This document shows, piece by piece, positions 18,279 through 28,238 of a stretch of DNA of 33,233 nt. The notes below the pieces were generated by a model, which was not told the origin of the DNA, ran no database searches, and worked only from the letters and a program-made list of their open reading frames with translations. Origin of the DNA: an uncultured Sphingomonadales bacterium (GTDB lineage Bacteria; Pseudomonadota; Alphaproteobacteria; Sphingomonadales; Sphingomonadaceae); NCBI GenBank assembly GCA_903868245.1, contig CAIPUN010000113.1:1-33233 (forward strand). The letters are read 5' to 3'. Position 1 is the first letter of the stretch, and each line of letters begins with the position of its first letter. The position numbers and the translations under genes are program-made.

Positions 18279-19601
18279 ATGTGGAAGCATGTGCGCAATA
18301 TCGTTTTGATCGTCATTGTTCTGGCGCTTGCTGGCATTTGGTACATTACGCGGCCGGATGTTGCTAAGCTTCCACTTGATGCAGTTACCGGTGCGTCGCC
18401 CGAAATTACCGCGCCCCGCCCGGAGATTTTTCCGACCATCAAAGTGGCCGACGTAGATCGCTGGCAAGCTGGTGAGGCGCCCGTTGCTGCGCCGGGCCTC
18501 ATTGTCGAACGCTTTGCCGAAGGCCTCGATCATCCCCGCAATTTATATATGCTGCCCAATGGTGATATTCTGGTCGCCGAAACAAACTCGCCGCCGCGTG
18601 ACCTTGGCGGCGTTGAAGGCTTTGTGATGAAATGGCTGATGGGCAAGGCGGGTGCCGGTGTTCCTTCGGCTAACCGCATCACCTTGCTGCGTGATGCCGA
18701 TGGTGATGGCAAGGCGGAACTGAAAACACCATTTCTGACAGGGCTGAATTCGCCGTTCGGCATGGTACTGATTGGTGAGAAGCTCTATGTCGCCAACACC
18801 GATGGTTTGGTCGTTTTTCCATATAAAACGGGCGATACGAAAATTACCGCCAAGGGTAAGGAACTGACAAAGTTCAACGCCATGGCTCCTAACAACCATT
18901 GGACGCGCAACCTTGCGGCGTCGCCAGATGGTAAGAAAATCTACATCGCGGTGGGGTCAAACAGCAACATTGGCGAGCATGGCATGGAGACCGAAAATGG
19001 CCGTGCCATGGTGCTGGAGTATGACATCGCGAAGGACAAGAAAATTCCTTACGCCATTGGCATGCGCAATCCCGTCGGTCTTGATTGGGACAAAAAGGGT
19101 CGTTTGTGGACTGTCGTGAACGAACGCGACATGCTGGGTTCCGATATGGTGCCGGATTATCTGGCGCTCGTTGAATTTGGCGCCGATTATGGTTGGCCGC
19201 AACATTATTGGGGCGGATTTACCGATGCCCGTGTGTCGCCGCCAAAGCCAGCAAAGCGGGAATATGAACGCCGCCCGGATTACGCCCTTGGTGCGCATAC
19301 AGCGCCGCTTGGCTTGGCTTTTGGCTATAACGGAAAGCTGGGTGCTCGCCTGACCGAAGGGGCATTTGTTGCGCGCCATGGTTCATGGAACCGCAAGCCT
19401 GTGTCGGGATATGACGTGATCTTCGTTCCCTTTGCCAAGGGCGAACCCTCTGGCAAGCCCATCAATATCCTAACGGGCTTTTTGGACAAGGATGGCAATG
19501 CGCAGGGGCGCCCAACGATGCTTGCCATGGCAAAGGATGGATCGCTTTTAGTCAGCGATGACGTCGGCAATATCATTTGGCGGGTACGGGCGAAGAATTA
19601 G
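18279..19601 (+). CDS. PQQ-dependent sugar dehydrogenase-like (L-sorbosone dehydrogenase family) protein
   Basis: 440-aa ORF with N-terminal membrane segment; GLDHPRNLYMLPNGDILVAETN, AIGMRNPVGLDWD and ADYGWPQHYWGG motifs. Confidence 0.85.
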   Translation: MWKHVRNIVLIVIVLALAGIWYITRPDVAKLPLDAVTGASPEITAPRPEIFPTIKVADVDRWQAGEAPVAAPGLIVERFAEGLDHPRNLYMLPNGDILVAETNSPPRDLGGVEGFVMKWLMGKAGAGVPSANRITLLRDADGDGKAELKTPFLTGLNSPFGMVLIGEKLYVANTDGLVVFPYKTGDTKITAKGKELTKFNAMAPNNHWTRNLAASPDGKKIYIAVGSNSNIGEHGMETENGRAMVLEYDIAKDKKIPYAIGMRNPVGLDWDKKGRLWTVVNERDMLGSDMVPDYLALVEFGADYGWPQHYWGGFTDARVSPPKPAKREYERRPDYALGAHTAPLGLAFGYNGKLGARLTEGAFVARHGSWNRKPVSGYDVIFVPFAKGEPSGKPINILTGFLDKDGNAQGRPTMLAMAKDGSLLVSDDVGNIIWRVRAKN

Positions 19602-19863
19602 GGTCAGGACCACTTAAATCCACCTTCGCGGCGTCAAAATGGCAAAGATATCGAAGCAAAATGTCCGCCGCAGGCAGTCATTCTGCCTGCAAGGGCATTT
19701 TATTTCGAGATCGAAGCCATTTTGGCGTCCTTTGGATTTGACCCATTTTGTCCATTGCCACGTTGGCAAGCTTGGACTTAGAACCACTAAGCCCTGCGCT
19801 TACCGCCTTGCACTGAACAAAATGGCCTCAAACCGCGAAGGTGGATTTAAGTGGTCCTGACCC
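19601..19863. repeat. structured intergenic inverted-repeat element (MITE/REP-like candidate)
   Basis: perfect 31-bp terminal IR GGGTCAGGACCACTTAAATCCACCTTCGCGG (19601-19631)/CCGCGAAGGTGGATTTAAGTGGTCCTGACCC (19833-19863); internal hairpin A (12-bp arm 19632-19643/19716-19727, apex GCAGGCAG-TCATT-CTGCCTGC 19670-19690) and hairpin B (19737-19753/19815-19832). Confidence 0.9.
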
Positions 19864-19876
19864 TCGGGTCCTGACC

Positions 19877-20692
19877 CTAAATCTTCCGTCCCGCGCGGCC
19901 GGCAAGCTCCACGGTATAATGCCATGCAATCCGGCCTGAGCGGCCGCCGCGCCCTTGGGCAAAACCCAGCGCATCTGCTTCGTCCCAGTCCAAGTCGAAA
20001 TGGCTGGCGTAGCTGCTGACCATGTGCAGATACGCGTCCTGATCAGGATATTGGAAGCCCATTTTAAGGCCAAATCGGTCAGCTAAGGCAAGACTGTCGT
20101 CGATGGAATCGCGTGTGTTCATGGCGTCGGCCTGTTCCTTGCCGTCGCGCTCAACGATGTTTCGGCGGTTGGATGTAACGCAAAGCCGGACATTGTTCGG
20201 ACGCGCCTCCACACCGCCCTCAAGCAATGACCGCAATAAACGCGCATTTTGGTCGTGCGGCTCGAACGAGATATCGTCTATAAATAACAAATAACGCCGA
20301 CCCGACGCGCCCAATTCTTCAAACAACGCTGGTAGGCTCGTTAAATGACTTGAGGCGGCTTCGACCAACGCAATGAAGAAACCGTCTTCCTGCAGTGCAG
20401 CCACCACAGATTTAACCAAGGCCGATTTGCCCATGCCGCGGGCGCCCCATAACAGGACATCATGCGCGGCTGCACCCGAGGCGTGTCGCCGGCAATTTTC
20501 ATATAGATCCGACTTTTGCCGGTCGACCCCAACGATGAGGTCAATCGGTAATGGCTGGAAATCATGCACCGCTGCCAAGGCCGTTCCGTTCCAATGATAT
20601 GCAGGCGACGACGATAGATTGATTGGCGGCGCTGGCGGGGGTGACAGCCGCTCCAGCGCTTCGGCGATACGTTTGAGCGTCTGCTCGTTCAA
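19877..20692 (-). CDS. DUF815-like AAA+ ATP-binding protein
   Basis: 271-aa ORF with Walker A GARGMGKSALVKS and Walker B-like YLLFIDDISFE; TTG start overlapping the upstream TGA stop. Confidence 0.88.
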   Translation of the reverse strand: MNEQTLKRIAEALERLSPPPAPPINLSSSPAYHWNGTALAAVHDFQPLPIDLIVGVDRQKSDLYENCRRHASGAAAHDVLLWGARGMGKSALVKSVVAALQEDGFFIALVEAASSHLTSLPALFEELGASGRRYLLFIDDISFEPHDQNARLLRSLLEGGVEARPNNVRLCVTSNRRNIVERDGKEQADAMNTRDSIDDSLALADRFGLKMGFQYPDQDAYLHMVSSYASHFDLDWDEADALGFAQGRGGRSGRIAWHYTVELAGRAGRKI

Positions 20693-22425
20693 GCAGCCAG
20701 TTCCTCCGCATCAAGGGCGTAGAGCAATTCCGCCCCTGCCATCGATGTGCCTTTATGGGCGATAGCCTCTGGCACCATGACGTCCAGATAATAACGGCAG
20801 GCAGCGACCTTGCTGCGCAAAAATGCGCTGGTGTCGCCATTGGCGATGTCGGCTTGCGCAGCGCGCAGCTGCTTTAACATCAACCAACCCGACGTCACGA
20901 CCGCCATCATGTTGGTATAGGCGTAGCTGCCTGCCAAACGGTCATCAACGTCCGCGCCGCGCATATATTCGGTCACTTCAGCGGTAGCCGCGCACAGCGC
21001 AGACAGGCCGGAATGACCCGCCGCGTCCGCCGAAATCGAGGCAAGATGATTGCGGATGACGTCGCCGCCTTGCATCGCCAGCTTGCGGCCAACCAAGTCT
21101 GCGGCTTGAATACCATTGGTGCCTTCGTAAATCGCTGCGATGCGGATATCGCGATAATATTGGGCTGCGCCGGTTTCTTCGACAAAGCCCATGCCGCCAT
21201 GCACTTGAATGCCAAGCGAGGCGATTTCGCTGCCCATGTCGGTGCCATAGGTTTTGGCCAGAGGCGTGAGGAGATCGACCATTTCCTGCGCGCCGGCCTC
21301 GCCCAGTGTGGCGCGGTCAACATAGCCGGAGGCGAGATATAATAAAGCGCGGATTGCTTGCGTCCCAGCCTTCATCCGCATCAACATGCGGCGGACATCG
21401 GGATGCTCAACAATTGCTACGGGTTCGCGTGATGGTCCGCTCGCCTTGGCTGATTGCACCCGCTCGCGCGCGAACCAGATCGCCTTTTGCGTCGCGGCCT
21501 CGGCAATTTGCACACCTTGCAGGCCGACATTAAGCCGTGCGTTGTTCATCATTGTGAACATCGCGCGCATGCCACCAAATTCGGGGCCAATAAGTTCGCC
21601 GATGCAATCGCCCTCTTCGCCAAAAGCGAGGACGCAGGTAGGCGAAGCGTTAAGGCCCATCTTATGTTCGATCGATACGACCTTGATATCATTGGCTTTG
21701 CCGATGCTGCCGTCTGTAGCAACCTGATATTTGGGCACGAGAAACAGCGAAATGCCCTTTGTCCCGGCGGGGCCATCTGGGGTGCGGGCGAGGACCAGAT
21801 GGACGATATTCTCCGCCATGTCATGGTCGCCAAAGCTGATATAAATTTTCGTGCCTTTAATCTGATAAGTGCCATCGCCGCGGGGGGTTGCGGTTGACTT
21901 CAGCGCGCCGACGTCTGAACCGGCCTGCGGTTCAGTCAGGTTCATCGTGCCTGAATAGGCGCCCGTTGACAGCTTGGGCAGAAACAATTCTTTCTGCCGG
22001 TCAGTGCCATGATGGTTTATCGCTTCAATCGCGCCCACCGACAAAATGGGGCAGAGTGCAAAGGCCATATTTGCGCCGCCAAGCGAATCCAGCGCGACTG
22101 TCGCCAGCGAAAAAGGCAGACCCTGGCCACCAAATTCCGCAGGCGCATTGATCGCGCCCCAACCATTTGCGACATAAGATTTATACGCGGCGACAAATCC
22201 ATCGGGCATCACCACTTTGCCATCCATTAATCGCGCACCAACGGTATCGCCAATGCGGTTCAGTGGTGCAAATTCCCCTTCGGCAAAGGCGCCAATGCCC
22301 TCAAGTATGGCCTGCACCATATCGGGCGTCGCATCGGCGAAACGCGCATGCTGCGCCAGCGCATCGATGCCGACGATATGCTTGAGGACAAATTTCTGTT
22401 CTGCGACAGGTGCTGAAAACGCCAT
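20689..22425 (-). CDS. acyl-CoA dehydrogenase (large type with extra C-terminal domain, DmdC-like architecture)
   Basis: 578-aa ORF; MNLTEPQAGSDVGALKSTATP, ISFGDHDMAENIVHLVLAR, QVHGGMGFVEETGAAQYYRDIRIAAIYEGTNGIQAADL. Confidence 0.92.
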   Translation of the reverse strand: MAFSAPVAEQKFVLKHIVGIDALAQHARFADATPDMVQAILEGIGAFAEGEFAPLNRIGDTVGARLMDGKVVMPDGFVAAYKSYVANGWGAINAPAEFGGQGLPFSLATVALDSLGGANMAFALCPILSVGAIEAINHHGTDRQKELFLPKLSTGAYSGTMNLTEPQAGSDVGALKSTATPRGDGTYQIKGTKIYISFGDHDMAENIVHLVLARTPDGPAGTKGISLFLVPKYQVATDGSIGKANDIKVVSIEHKMGLNASPTCVLAFGEEGDCIGELIGPEFGGMRAMFTMMNNARLNVGLQGVQIAEAATQKAIWFARERVQSAKASGPSREPVAIVEHPDVRRMLMRMKAGTQAIRALLYLASGYVDRATLGEAGAQEMVDLLTPLAKTYGTDMGSEIASLGIQVHGGMGFVEETGAAQYYRDIRIAAIYEGTNGIQAADLVGRKLAMQGGDVIRNHLASISADAAGHSGLSALCAATAEVTEYMRGADVDDRLAGSYAYTNMMAVVTSGWLMLKQLRAAQADIANGDTSAFLRSKVAACRYYLDVMVPEAIAHKGTSMAGAELLYALDAEELAA

Positions 22426-22476
22426 GTTGAATAAAAATTCCTGTTAAAGCGGGTCTGCATCCGCCTATAGCCGTTA

Positions 22477-23433
22477 ATGATGTTTGGCTCAAATACCTTG
22501 GGGAATGGCTGGGTTGTACCCGCTGATGACGCTTCGATTGCGGCGGCGGCGCAGCTTCTTCACGCCGGACAGATTGTCGCGATTCCCACAGAGACGGTGT
22601 ACGGCCTTGCCGCAGACGCGCAAAATGCAGAAGCCGTCGCGCATATTTATGCGGCAAAGGGGCGGCCGGATTTTAATCCCCTTATCGTGCATGTTCGTGA
22701 TCGGAAAGCCGCAGAAAAGCTTGGCCTGTTCAACGCTACTGCGCAGGTACTGGCCGACGCGTTCTGGCCGGGGCCGTTGACGCTGGTTTTGCCGCTAAAG
22801 CAGGGCGCTCCCGTCGCCCGCGCGGTGACGGCAGGGCTGCCCACCATCGCCATTCGCTGCCCGAACCATCCGGTGATTCAGGCATTGCTCCTAAAAAGCG
22901 ATTTAAGCCTCGCTGCGCCCTCTGCAAACCGGAGTGGGGCAATCAGCCCGACACGGGCGGATCACGTCTTAAAAGGGCTTGGCGGGGCTGTGCCGATGAT
23001 TTTAGACGGGGGACCATGTTCTGCAGGTTTGGAATCGACGATTGTTGCCGTGCGCGATGACGGTTGGCAGGTGTTGAGGCCGGGGCCAGTCAGTGCCACG
23101 CTAATTGAGCAGACGCTCGGATACCCGCCTTTATCTGTGCCCATGAGCGCGATTGAGGCACCGGGGCAAATGGCTAGCCATTATGCGCCATCCAAGCCCG
23201 TCCGCCTGAACGTCACGGTCCCAGAAAAGGGCGAATATCTTATTGGTTTTGGCGCAATTGCGGGCGACGTCAATCTTTCGGCAACGGGCGATTTGGCGCA
23301 GGCCGCAGCGAATTTGTTTGAGGCATTGCACAATGCGGATGCGAGTTTGGCCACTGCTATCGCGGTCGCGCCCATTCCGCATGAGGACATAGGCATCGCT
23401 ATCAACGACCGGCTATCGAGAGCGGCTGCTTGA
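22477..23433 (+). CDS. L-threonylcarbamoyladenylate synthase (Sua5/YciO/YrdC family, long form)
   Basis: 318-aa ORF; IVAIPTETVYGLAADA, FNPLIVHV, PSANRSGAISPT and MASHYAPSKPV linker/Sua5-domain motif. Confidence 0.93.
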   Translation: MMFGSNTLGNGWVVPADDASIAAAAQLLHAGQIVAIPTETVYGLAADAQNAEAVAHIYAAKGRPDFNPLIVHVRDRKAAEKLGLFNATAQVLADAFWPGPLTLVLPLKQGAPVARAVTAGLPTIAIRCPNHPVIQALLLKSDLSLAAPSANRSGAISPTRADHVLKGLGGAVPMILDGGPCSAGLESTIVAVRDDGWQVLRPGPVSATLIEQTLGYPPLSVPMSAIEAPGQMASHYAPSKPVRLNVTVPEKGEYLIGFGAIAGDVNLSATGDLAQAAANLFEALHNADASLATAIAVAPIPHEDIGIAINDRLSRAAA

Positions 23434-23566
23434 TGGGGATTGCTGTGCCGGTGTTATCCATTTCTGCACCGATCAAACTGTAAAATAAGTTGCATATTAA
23501 AACGCTATTTCATCCTTTGGATTATTCAACTATCATGTGCAATGGAACCGCGCAGGGGAGGGCCGT

Positions 23567-24622
23567 TTGCCAGTATCTTCAAAATTTCTGACCGGCCTAT
23601 CGTTGCTCATTGCGCTTGCTGGCTGCAGCGACAGTGCAAGCGAGACCAAAGTCGCGCCCAAGGCTGCCTTACCCGTTGAAATATTCATCGTCGGAAATCA
23701 GAGCGCAGAGCGGGAAATAAACGCCGTTGGTACGGTCCGTTATCGCCGCGAAACACCATTAGGTTTTACAACTGCGGGCAAGGTCGCTGTCGTACGTTTT
23801 GAAGAAGGCGACGTTGTAAAGCGCGGCGCGTTGTTGGCTGCGCTCGATACGACAAATGTGGGTGCGGATATGAGTGTCGCGACTGCCGAGCGTGATCGTG
23901 TTAGGGCAGAATTTGACCGTGTCCGCGCGCTTTACGCCGATGGTTGGATAACCAAAGCGCGGTTTGAGGCGGCTGAAGCGACTTTAAAAGGCGCAGAGGC
24001 GCGCGTGCGACAGGCCGGTTTTGCTAGCAGCACGGCGCAGCTTTATGCCCCATCAAGCGGCGTTGTGTTGATGCGTAATGTGCAGGCGGGGCAAGTCATC
24101 GCCGCCGGAACGCCCGTGCTTATGTTGGGTGAGGCGGATGAGGGCTTTGTCTTCCGCGTTCCAATAGTGGACCGCGACGCTTCGAAATTGCGCGTGGGCA
24201 TGGCCGCAGACATTTCGATTGAATCCGCAGGTGAAGCACCGCTGACGGCAACGATATCGGAAATTGACGGTCGCGCAAATGCCGGGACTGGCGCGTTTTC
24301 TGTGCAGTTTCGGCTTCCCAATCTACCGACATTGCGGTCGGGGCAAATCGGAACCGCGATCATTACCTTGCCAGGGTCAGAGGCTGGGGAGCAATTACAA
24401 ATTCCGGCAAGTGCTTTGTTCGGCGTGCGTACCGGTGAAGGTCTTGTCTATGTCGTGGATGCTAAGAATCGCATTGAAATCCGCAATGTCATTATACAGC
24501 GGGTCACCGACAAATTTGTGCTTGTATCTGGCGGCATACGGCCGGGCGACAAGATCGTGACATCCGGTTTGGAAAAACTGCGCACCGGGTCTGCCGTTCG
24601 TATCGTTAAGGGATTGCGCTAG
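23567..24622 (+). CDS. RND efflux periplasmic adaptor (membrane fusion) lipoprotein
   Basis: ORF 23537..24622; likely TTG start at 23567 followed by signal with lipobox LAGC; GKVAVVRFEEGDVVKRGALLAALD biotinyl-lipoyl-like segment. Confidence 0.85.
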   Translation: MPVSSKFLTGLSLLIALAGCSDSASETKVAPKAALPVEIFIVGNQSAEREINAVGTVRYRRETPLGFTTAGKVAVVRFEEGDVVKRGALLAALDTTNVGADMSVATAERDRVRAEFDRVRALYADGWITKARFEAAEATLKGAEARVRQAGFASSTAQLYAPSSGVVLMRNVQAGQVIAAGTPVLMLGEADEGFVFRVPIVDRDASKLRVGMAADISIESAGEAPLTATISEIDGRANAGTGAFSVQFRLPNLPTLRSGQIGTAIITLPGSEAGEQLQIPASALFGVRTGEGLVYVVDAKNRIEIRNVIIQRVTDKFVLVSGGIRPGDKIVTSGLEKLRTGSAVRIVKGLR

Positions 24623-24625
24623 ACC

Positions 24626-27600
24626 ATGCATATCGCGGAGTTGGCAATTCGGAGATGGCAGCTTACGCTTGTGCTATTCACGCTGCTCTGCGCGTTAGGT
24701 TTTTCTGCATTTCAGCAAGTTCCGCGGGCGGTTGACCCGCATTTTTCGATGCCTGTTGTGTCAATTGTGGCAGCGCAGCCAGGGGCAGATGCGGCCGAGA
24801 TTGAACAAACCATCACGAAGCCGATTGAAGAATTGGTTCAGGGTCTTGAGGACGTCCAAAGTGTCGTATCTTCTAGCAGTGACGGTAATGCGGTAATCCG
24901 GGCCGAGTTCGACTGGTCTGGCGATCCAGATCAATATTTCAATGACACCGTGCGCGAAGTTACGGCCATCCGTAATCAGCTTCCAGCAGATCTTCAGGCG
25001 CTGCAGTTCGAAAAAATCCGCACGACAAATGCGTCCATTCTCCAAATTGCACTGCTGAGCGATAGTGCGAGCTGGTACCGGATGGAGAAATATGCCCGCG
25101 ATGTCAGCGAAGCCTTGGGACGGTATAAGGAAGTCCGTCAGGCAGAAATATATGGCCTACCACAAACGGAAATCAGCGTTGCAATCAATTCGGGCAGGCT
25201 TGCCGAACTGCGTTTACCTGCCAGCGTTGTGGTAGATGCGATCCGTGTTGGCGGCGCGGATGTGCCCGCCGGGGCGGTCATCAGCGGTGCGCGCAGATTC
25301 AATGTGGAAACAGGCGGCGCGTTTCGCGATATAGATAAAATTCGCAATCTTCCCATCCGGACCAACGACGGATCGATAATCCGTGTCGGAGATGTCGCCG
25401 ATGTGAAAATCAGTGCGGCGGAACAGCGCACGAAGGTCAGCCACAACGGCAAGCGTGCCGTCTTCATTAGCGCCAATCAAAAACAGGGTACCGATGCGAC
25501 CAAATTGCGGAACCAGTTGGTCGCAGAGCTTGCAAGGCAACAGGAGTTATTGCCGCCCGACATAACGGCCGTGATTCAATTTGATCAAAGCAAGGATATT
25601 CGGAAACGCTTGAACGAGCTAGCGCGCGACTTTGCAATTGCCCTGTTTCTCGTGCTGATCACCTTGTTGCCCTTGGGGTGGCGGGCGTCGATTATCGTAA
25701 TGATTTCCATCCCTCTCTCGATTGCATCGGGTTTGCTCGCTATATCGGCTTATGGCTTCAATCTTAGCCAATTGGTGGTTGCAGGTTTCATCCTAACATT
25801 GGGCTTATTGGTCGATGACTCGATTGTTGTGGTCGAAAATATCGCCCGGCATTTACGCATGGGGAAAAGCCGAAGCGAAGCGGCGATCGATGGTACCAAA
25901 GAGATTACAATGGCGGTGTTGGGGTCGACCGGCGTATTGGTCTTCGCCTTTTTGCCCTTATTCTTTTTGCCCGAAGGTGCAGGCAAATTCACGCAAAGCT
26001 TCATCGGGACCATTGTCGCGACGATCACAGCGTCGATGATTGTATCGCTGACCATCGTACCGTTTCTGGCGAGCCGAATATTGAAACGCGATGAGACGGA
26101 GGAGGGTAGTCCGTTATTGCAATGGTTGATGCGCAAGATTGACCGTTTTTACCACCCGATGCTCCATTGGGCGCTGGATCGACCTCGCCGATCCGTATGG
26201 GGCGCTTTGATCGTTACAACTGCTGCATTCGCGCTTGTGCCGGTACTTGGATTCAGCCTGTTTCCAAATGCCGATACATCTTATTTCCGCGTTACGGTCG
26301 AGGCCGAGCAGGGCGCGAGCGTTGCTGAAACGGGCCGCATTGTCGCCCAAGTGTCTGCGATATTGAAAACCGAACCTGCGATCAAAGTGCGTGCAGAAAA
26401 TGTCGGTAGCTACAATCCGCCGGTTTTCTACAATGTATTTCAACGCGGAGAAAACCCGACCCATGGAGAAATTCTTGCCATCATGGACAATTGGCAAGGC
26501 GCAAAATCGCGGGCGATGGTGGACAGGTTGCGCACACAATTGGACCAGATCTCGGGCGCGCGTATCAAGCTGGTGCTGTTTCAGAATGGAGCGCCCATCA
26601 ACGCACCTGTCGAATTTCGCGTTTATGGCCCGGATCAGGACGAACTAAAACGTCTCGCCGGACAAATGGAGCAAATTTTACGCGAAACTCCTGGCACTAG
26701 AGACATTAACAACCCCGTTGCATTCGATAAGGTCGATTTGGACGTCCGCGTTGATGATGCCAAAGCGGCGCTGCTGGATGTACCTGCGGGCGCCGCGCGC
26801 CGCGCGATAAGGCTTGCACTCAGTGGCGAGCGCGCCGGTACCTATCGTGACACGGAAGGGGACAGCTACCCGGTTGTAGTCCGCTTGCCGCTTGCAGAGA
26901 CGCAGCCGGTTTCGGCGCTGGAATCGATTTATGTGTCGAACCGTAGTGGGCAAGCGGTGCAATTGGCGGAGATTTCAAACCCGACTCTAGAATCCACGCC
27001 TGCCGCCATTTATCGATATAATCTACAGCGCTATGTTGGCGTCACGGCCCAGATCACCAATGATGCTGTCGTGTCCAAGGTGAATGTGGATGCGAAAAAG
27101 CGTATGGAACAGATTCCGCTCGAGCCAGGCTATTCCATCGCGGTTGGCGGTGAGGCAGAGAAAATCAATGATACCTTCGCGGGCTTCGGCCCAGTGGTGG
27201 TGGTGGCCTTGTTTAGCATATTCGCCATTTTGGTGGCGGAATTTGGCCGATTTAAAGAAGCTTTGGTCGTCGCTGGGGTTATTCCTTTGGGCACCTTTGG
27301 CGGCCTTATCGCATTGCTGGTCACGGGAAATAATCTGTCCTTCCTTGCGATCATTGGATTTATTGCGCTGGTCGGGATCGAGATTAAAAACTCCATATTG
27401 TTGGTCGACTTCACCACACAGTTGCGACAGCGCGGCCTTGGCTTGCGTGAGGCGATTGAGAAAGCTGGCGAAGTGCGCTTCCTACCCGTTTTGCTGACGT
27501 CCGTGACTGCCATTGGCGGCCTTATGCCACTCGCCTTATTCGGCGGTAGCCTGTATGGGCCCTTGGCAATCGTGTTGATTGGGGGCTTGATTTCGTCCAC

Positions 27601-27688
27601 TTTCCTATCTCGTATTGTTACGCCTGCAATGTACCTGCTGGTGGTGCGCGGGGATGCGGCGAAGGCCGCAAATGCTGCCCAAGTTTAA
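24626..27688 (+). CDS. RND efflux transporter permease
   Basis: 1020-aa ORF immediately after the adaptor; large hydrophobic blocks, GFILTLGLLVDDSIVVVENIARHLRMG and FIALVGIEIKNSILLVDFTTQLR motifs. Confidence 0.95.
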   Translation: MHIAELAIRRWQLTLVLFTLLCALGFSAFQQVPRAVDPHFSMPVVSIVAAQPGADAAEIEQTITKPIEELVQGLEDVQSVVSSSSDGNAVIRAEFDWSGDPDQYFNDTVREVTAIRNQLPADLQALQFEKIRTTNASILQIALLSDSASWYRMEKYARDVSEALGRYKEVRQAEIYGLPQTEISVAINSGRLAELRLPASVVVDAIRVGGADVPAGAVISGARRFNVETGGAFRDIDKIRNLPIRTNDGSIIRVGDVADVKISAAEQRTKVSHNGKRAVFISANQKQGTDATKLRNQLVAELARQQELLPPDITAVIQFDQSKDIRKRLNELARDFAIALFLVLITLLPLGWRASIIVMISIPLSIASGLLAISAYGFNLSQLVVAGFILTLGLLVDDSIVVVENIARHLRMGKSRSEAAIDGTKEITMAVLGSTGVLVFAFLPLFFLPEGAGKFTQSFIGTIVATITASMIVSLTIVPFLASRILKRDETEEGSPLLQWLMRKIDRFYHPMLHWALDRPRRSVWGALIVTTAAFALVPVLGFSLFPNADTSYFRVTVEAEQGASVAETGRIVAQVSAILKTEPAIKVRAENVGSYNPPVFYNVFQRGENPTHGEILAIMDNWQGAKSRAMVDRLRTQLDQISGARIKLVLFQNGAPINAPVEFRVYGPDQDELKRLAGQMEQILRETPGTRDINNPVAFDKVDLDVRVDDAKAALLDVPAGAARRAIRLALSGERAGTYRDTEGDSYPVVVRLPLAETQPVSALESIYVSNRSGQAVQLAEISNPTLESTPAAIYRYNLQRYVGVTAQITNDAVVSKVNVDAKKRMEQIPLEPGYSIAVGGEAEKINDTFAGFGPVVVVALFSIFAILVAEFGRFKEALVVAGVIPLGTFGGLIALLVTGNNLSFLAIIGFIALVGIEIKNSILLVDFTTQLRQRGLGLREAIEKAGEVRFLPVLLTSVTAIGGLMPLALFGGSLYGPLAIVLIGGLISSTFLSRIVTPAMYLLVVRGDAAKAANAAQV

Positions 27689-27698
27689 GGATAAGTTC

Positions 27699-28238
27699 AT
27701 GCCCCAAGAAGAAGCCATTTTTGCCGGAGGTTGTTTCTGGTGCACCGAAGCCGTCTTTGGCCAATTGAACGGCGTCAGCGGCGTCGTTAGCGGCTATATT
27801 GGTGGCCACATGGTCGATCCGACTTACAAAGACGTGTGCAGCGGAAATACGGGACATGCCGAGGCAATACGCATCGTATTCGATACTGATGTCATAAGCT
27901 ATGCCGATTTGCTCGAAATATTCTTTGCAACGCATGATCCGACGCAGCTTAATCGGCAGGGCAATGACATTGGCACCCAATATCGTTCGGCAATCTTCCC
28001 CTTGTCCGACGAACAGCGCGCAAATGCCGAAGCAGGCATTGAAAAGGCCGCCGGCGATTGGCCCGCACCTATTGTGACGACAATCGAAGGGCCCGCAACT
28101 TGGTATCCCGCCGAAGACTATCACCAAGAATATTGGGATGGCGAAGGGCAGCGTAACCCTTATTGCCTCGCGGTCATTCCGCCAAAATTGGCGAAGTTGA
28201 AAAAAGGATTTGCCGCACGGATTGCCAACTCTGCATAG
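27699..28238 (+). CDS. msrA: peptide-methionine (S)-S-oxide reductase
   Basis: MPQEEAIFAGGCFWCTEAVFGQLNGVSGVVSGYIGG; catalytic GCFWC; start set at 27699, shortening the listed ORF. Confidence 0.96.
   Translation: MPQEEAIFAGGCFWCTEAVFGQLNGVSGVVSGYIGGHMVDPTYKDVCSGNTGHAEAIRIVFDTDVISYADLLEIFFATHDPTQLNRQGNDIGTQYRSAIFPLSDEQRANAEAGIEKAAGDWPAPIVTTIEGPATWYPAEDYHQEYWDGEGQRNPYCLAVIPPKLAKLKKGFAARIANSA

Noticed and set aside
19639-19860. 73-aa ORF within the IR element
   Set aside because: Composition dictated by palindromes; no Shine-Dalgarno and no protein-like conservation cues, so treated as non-coding.
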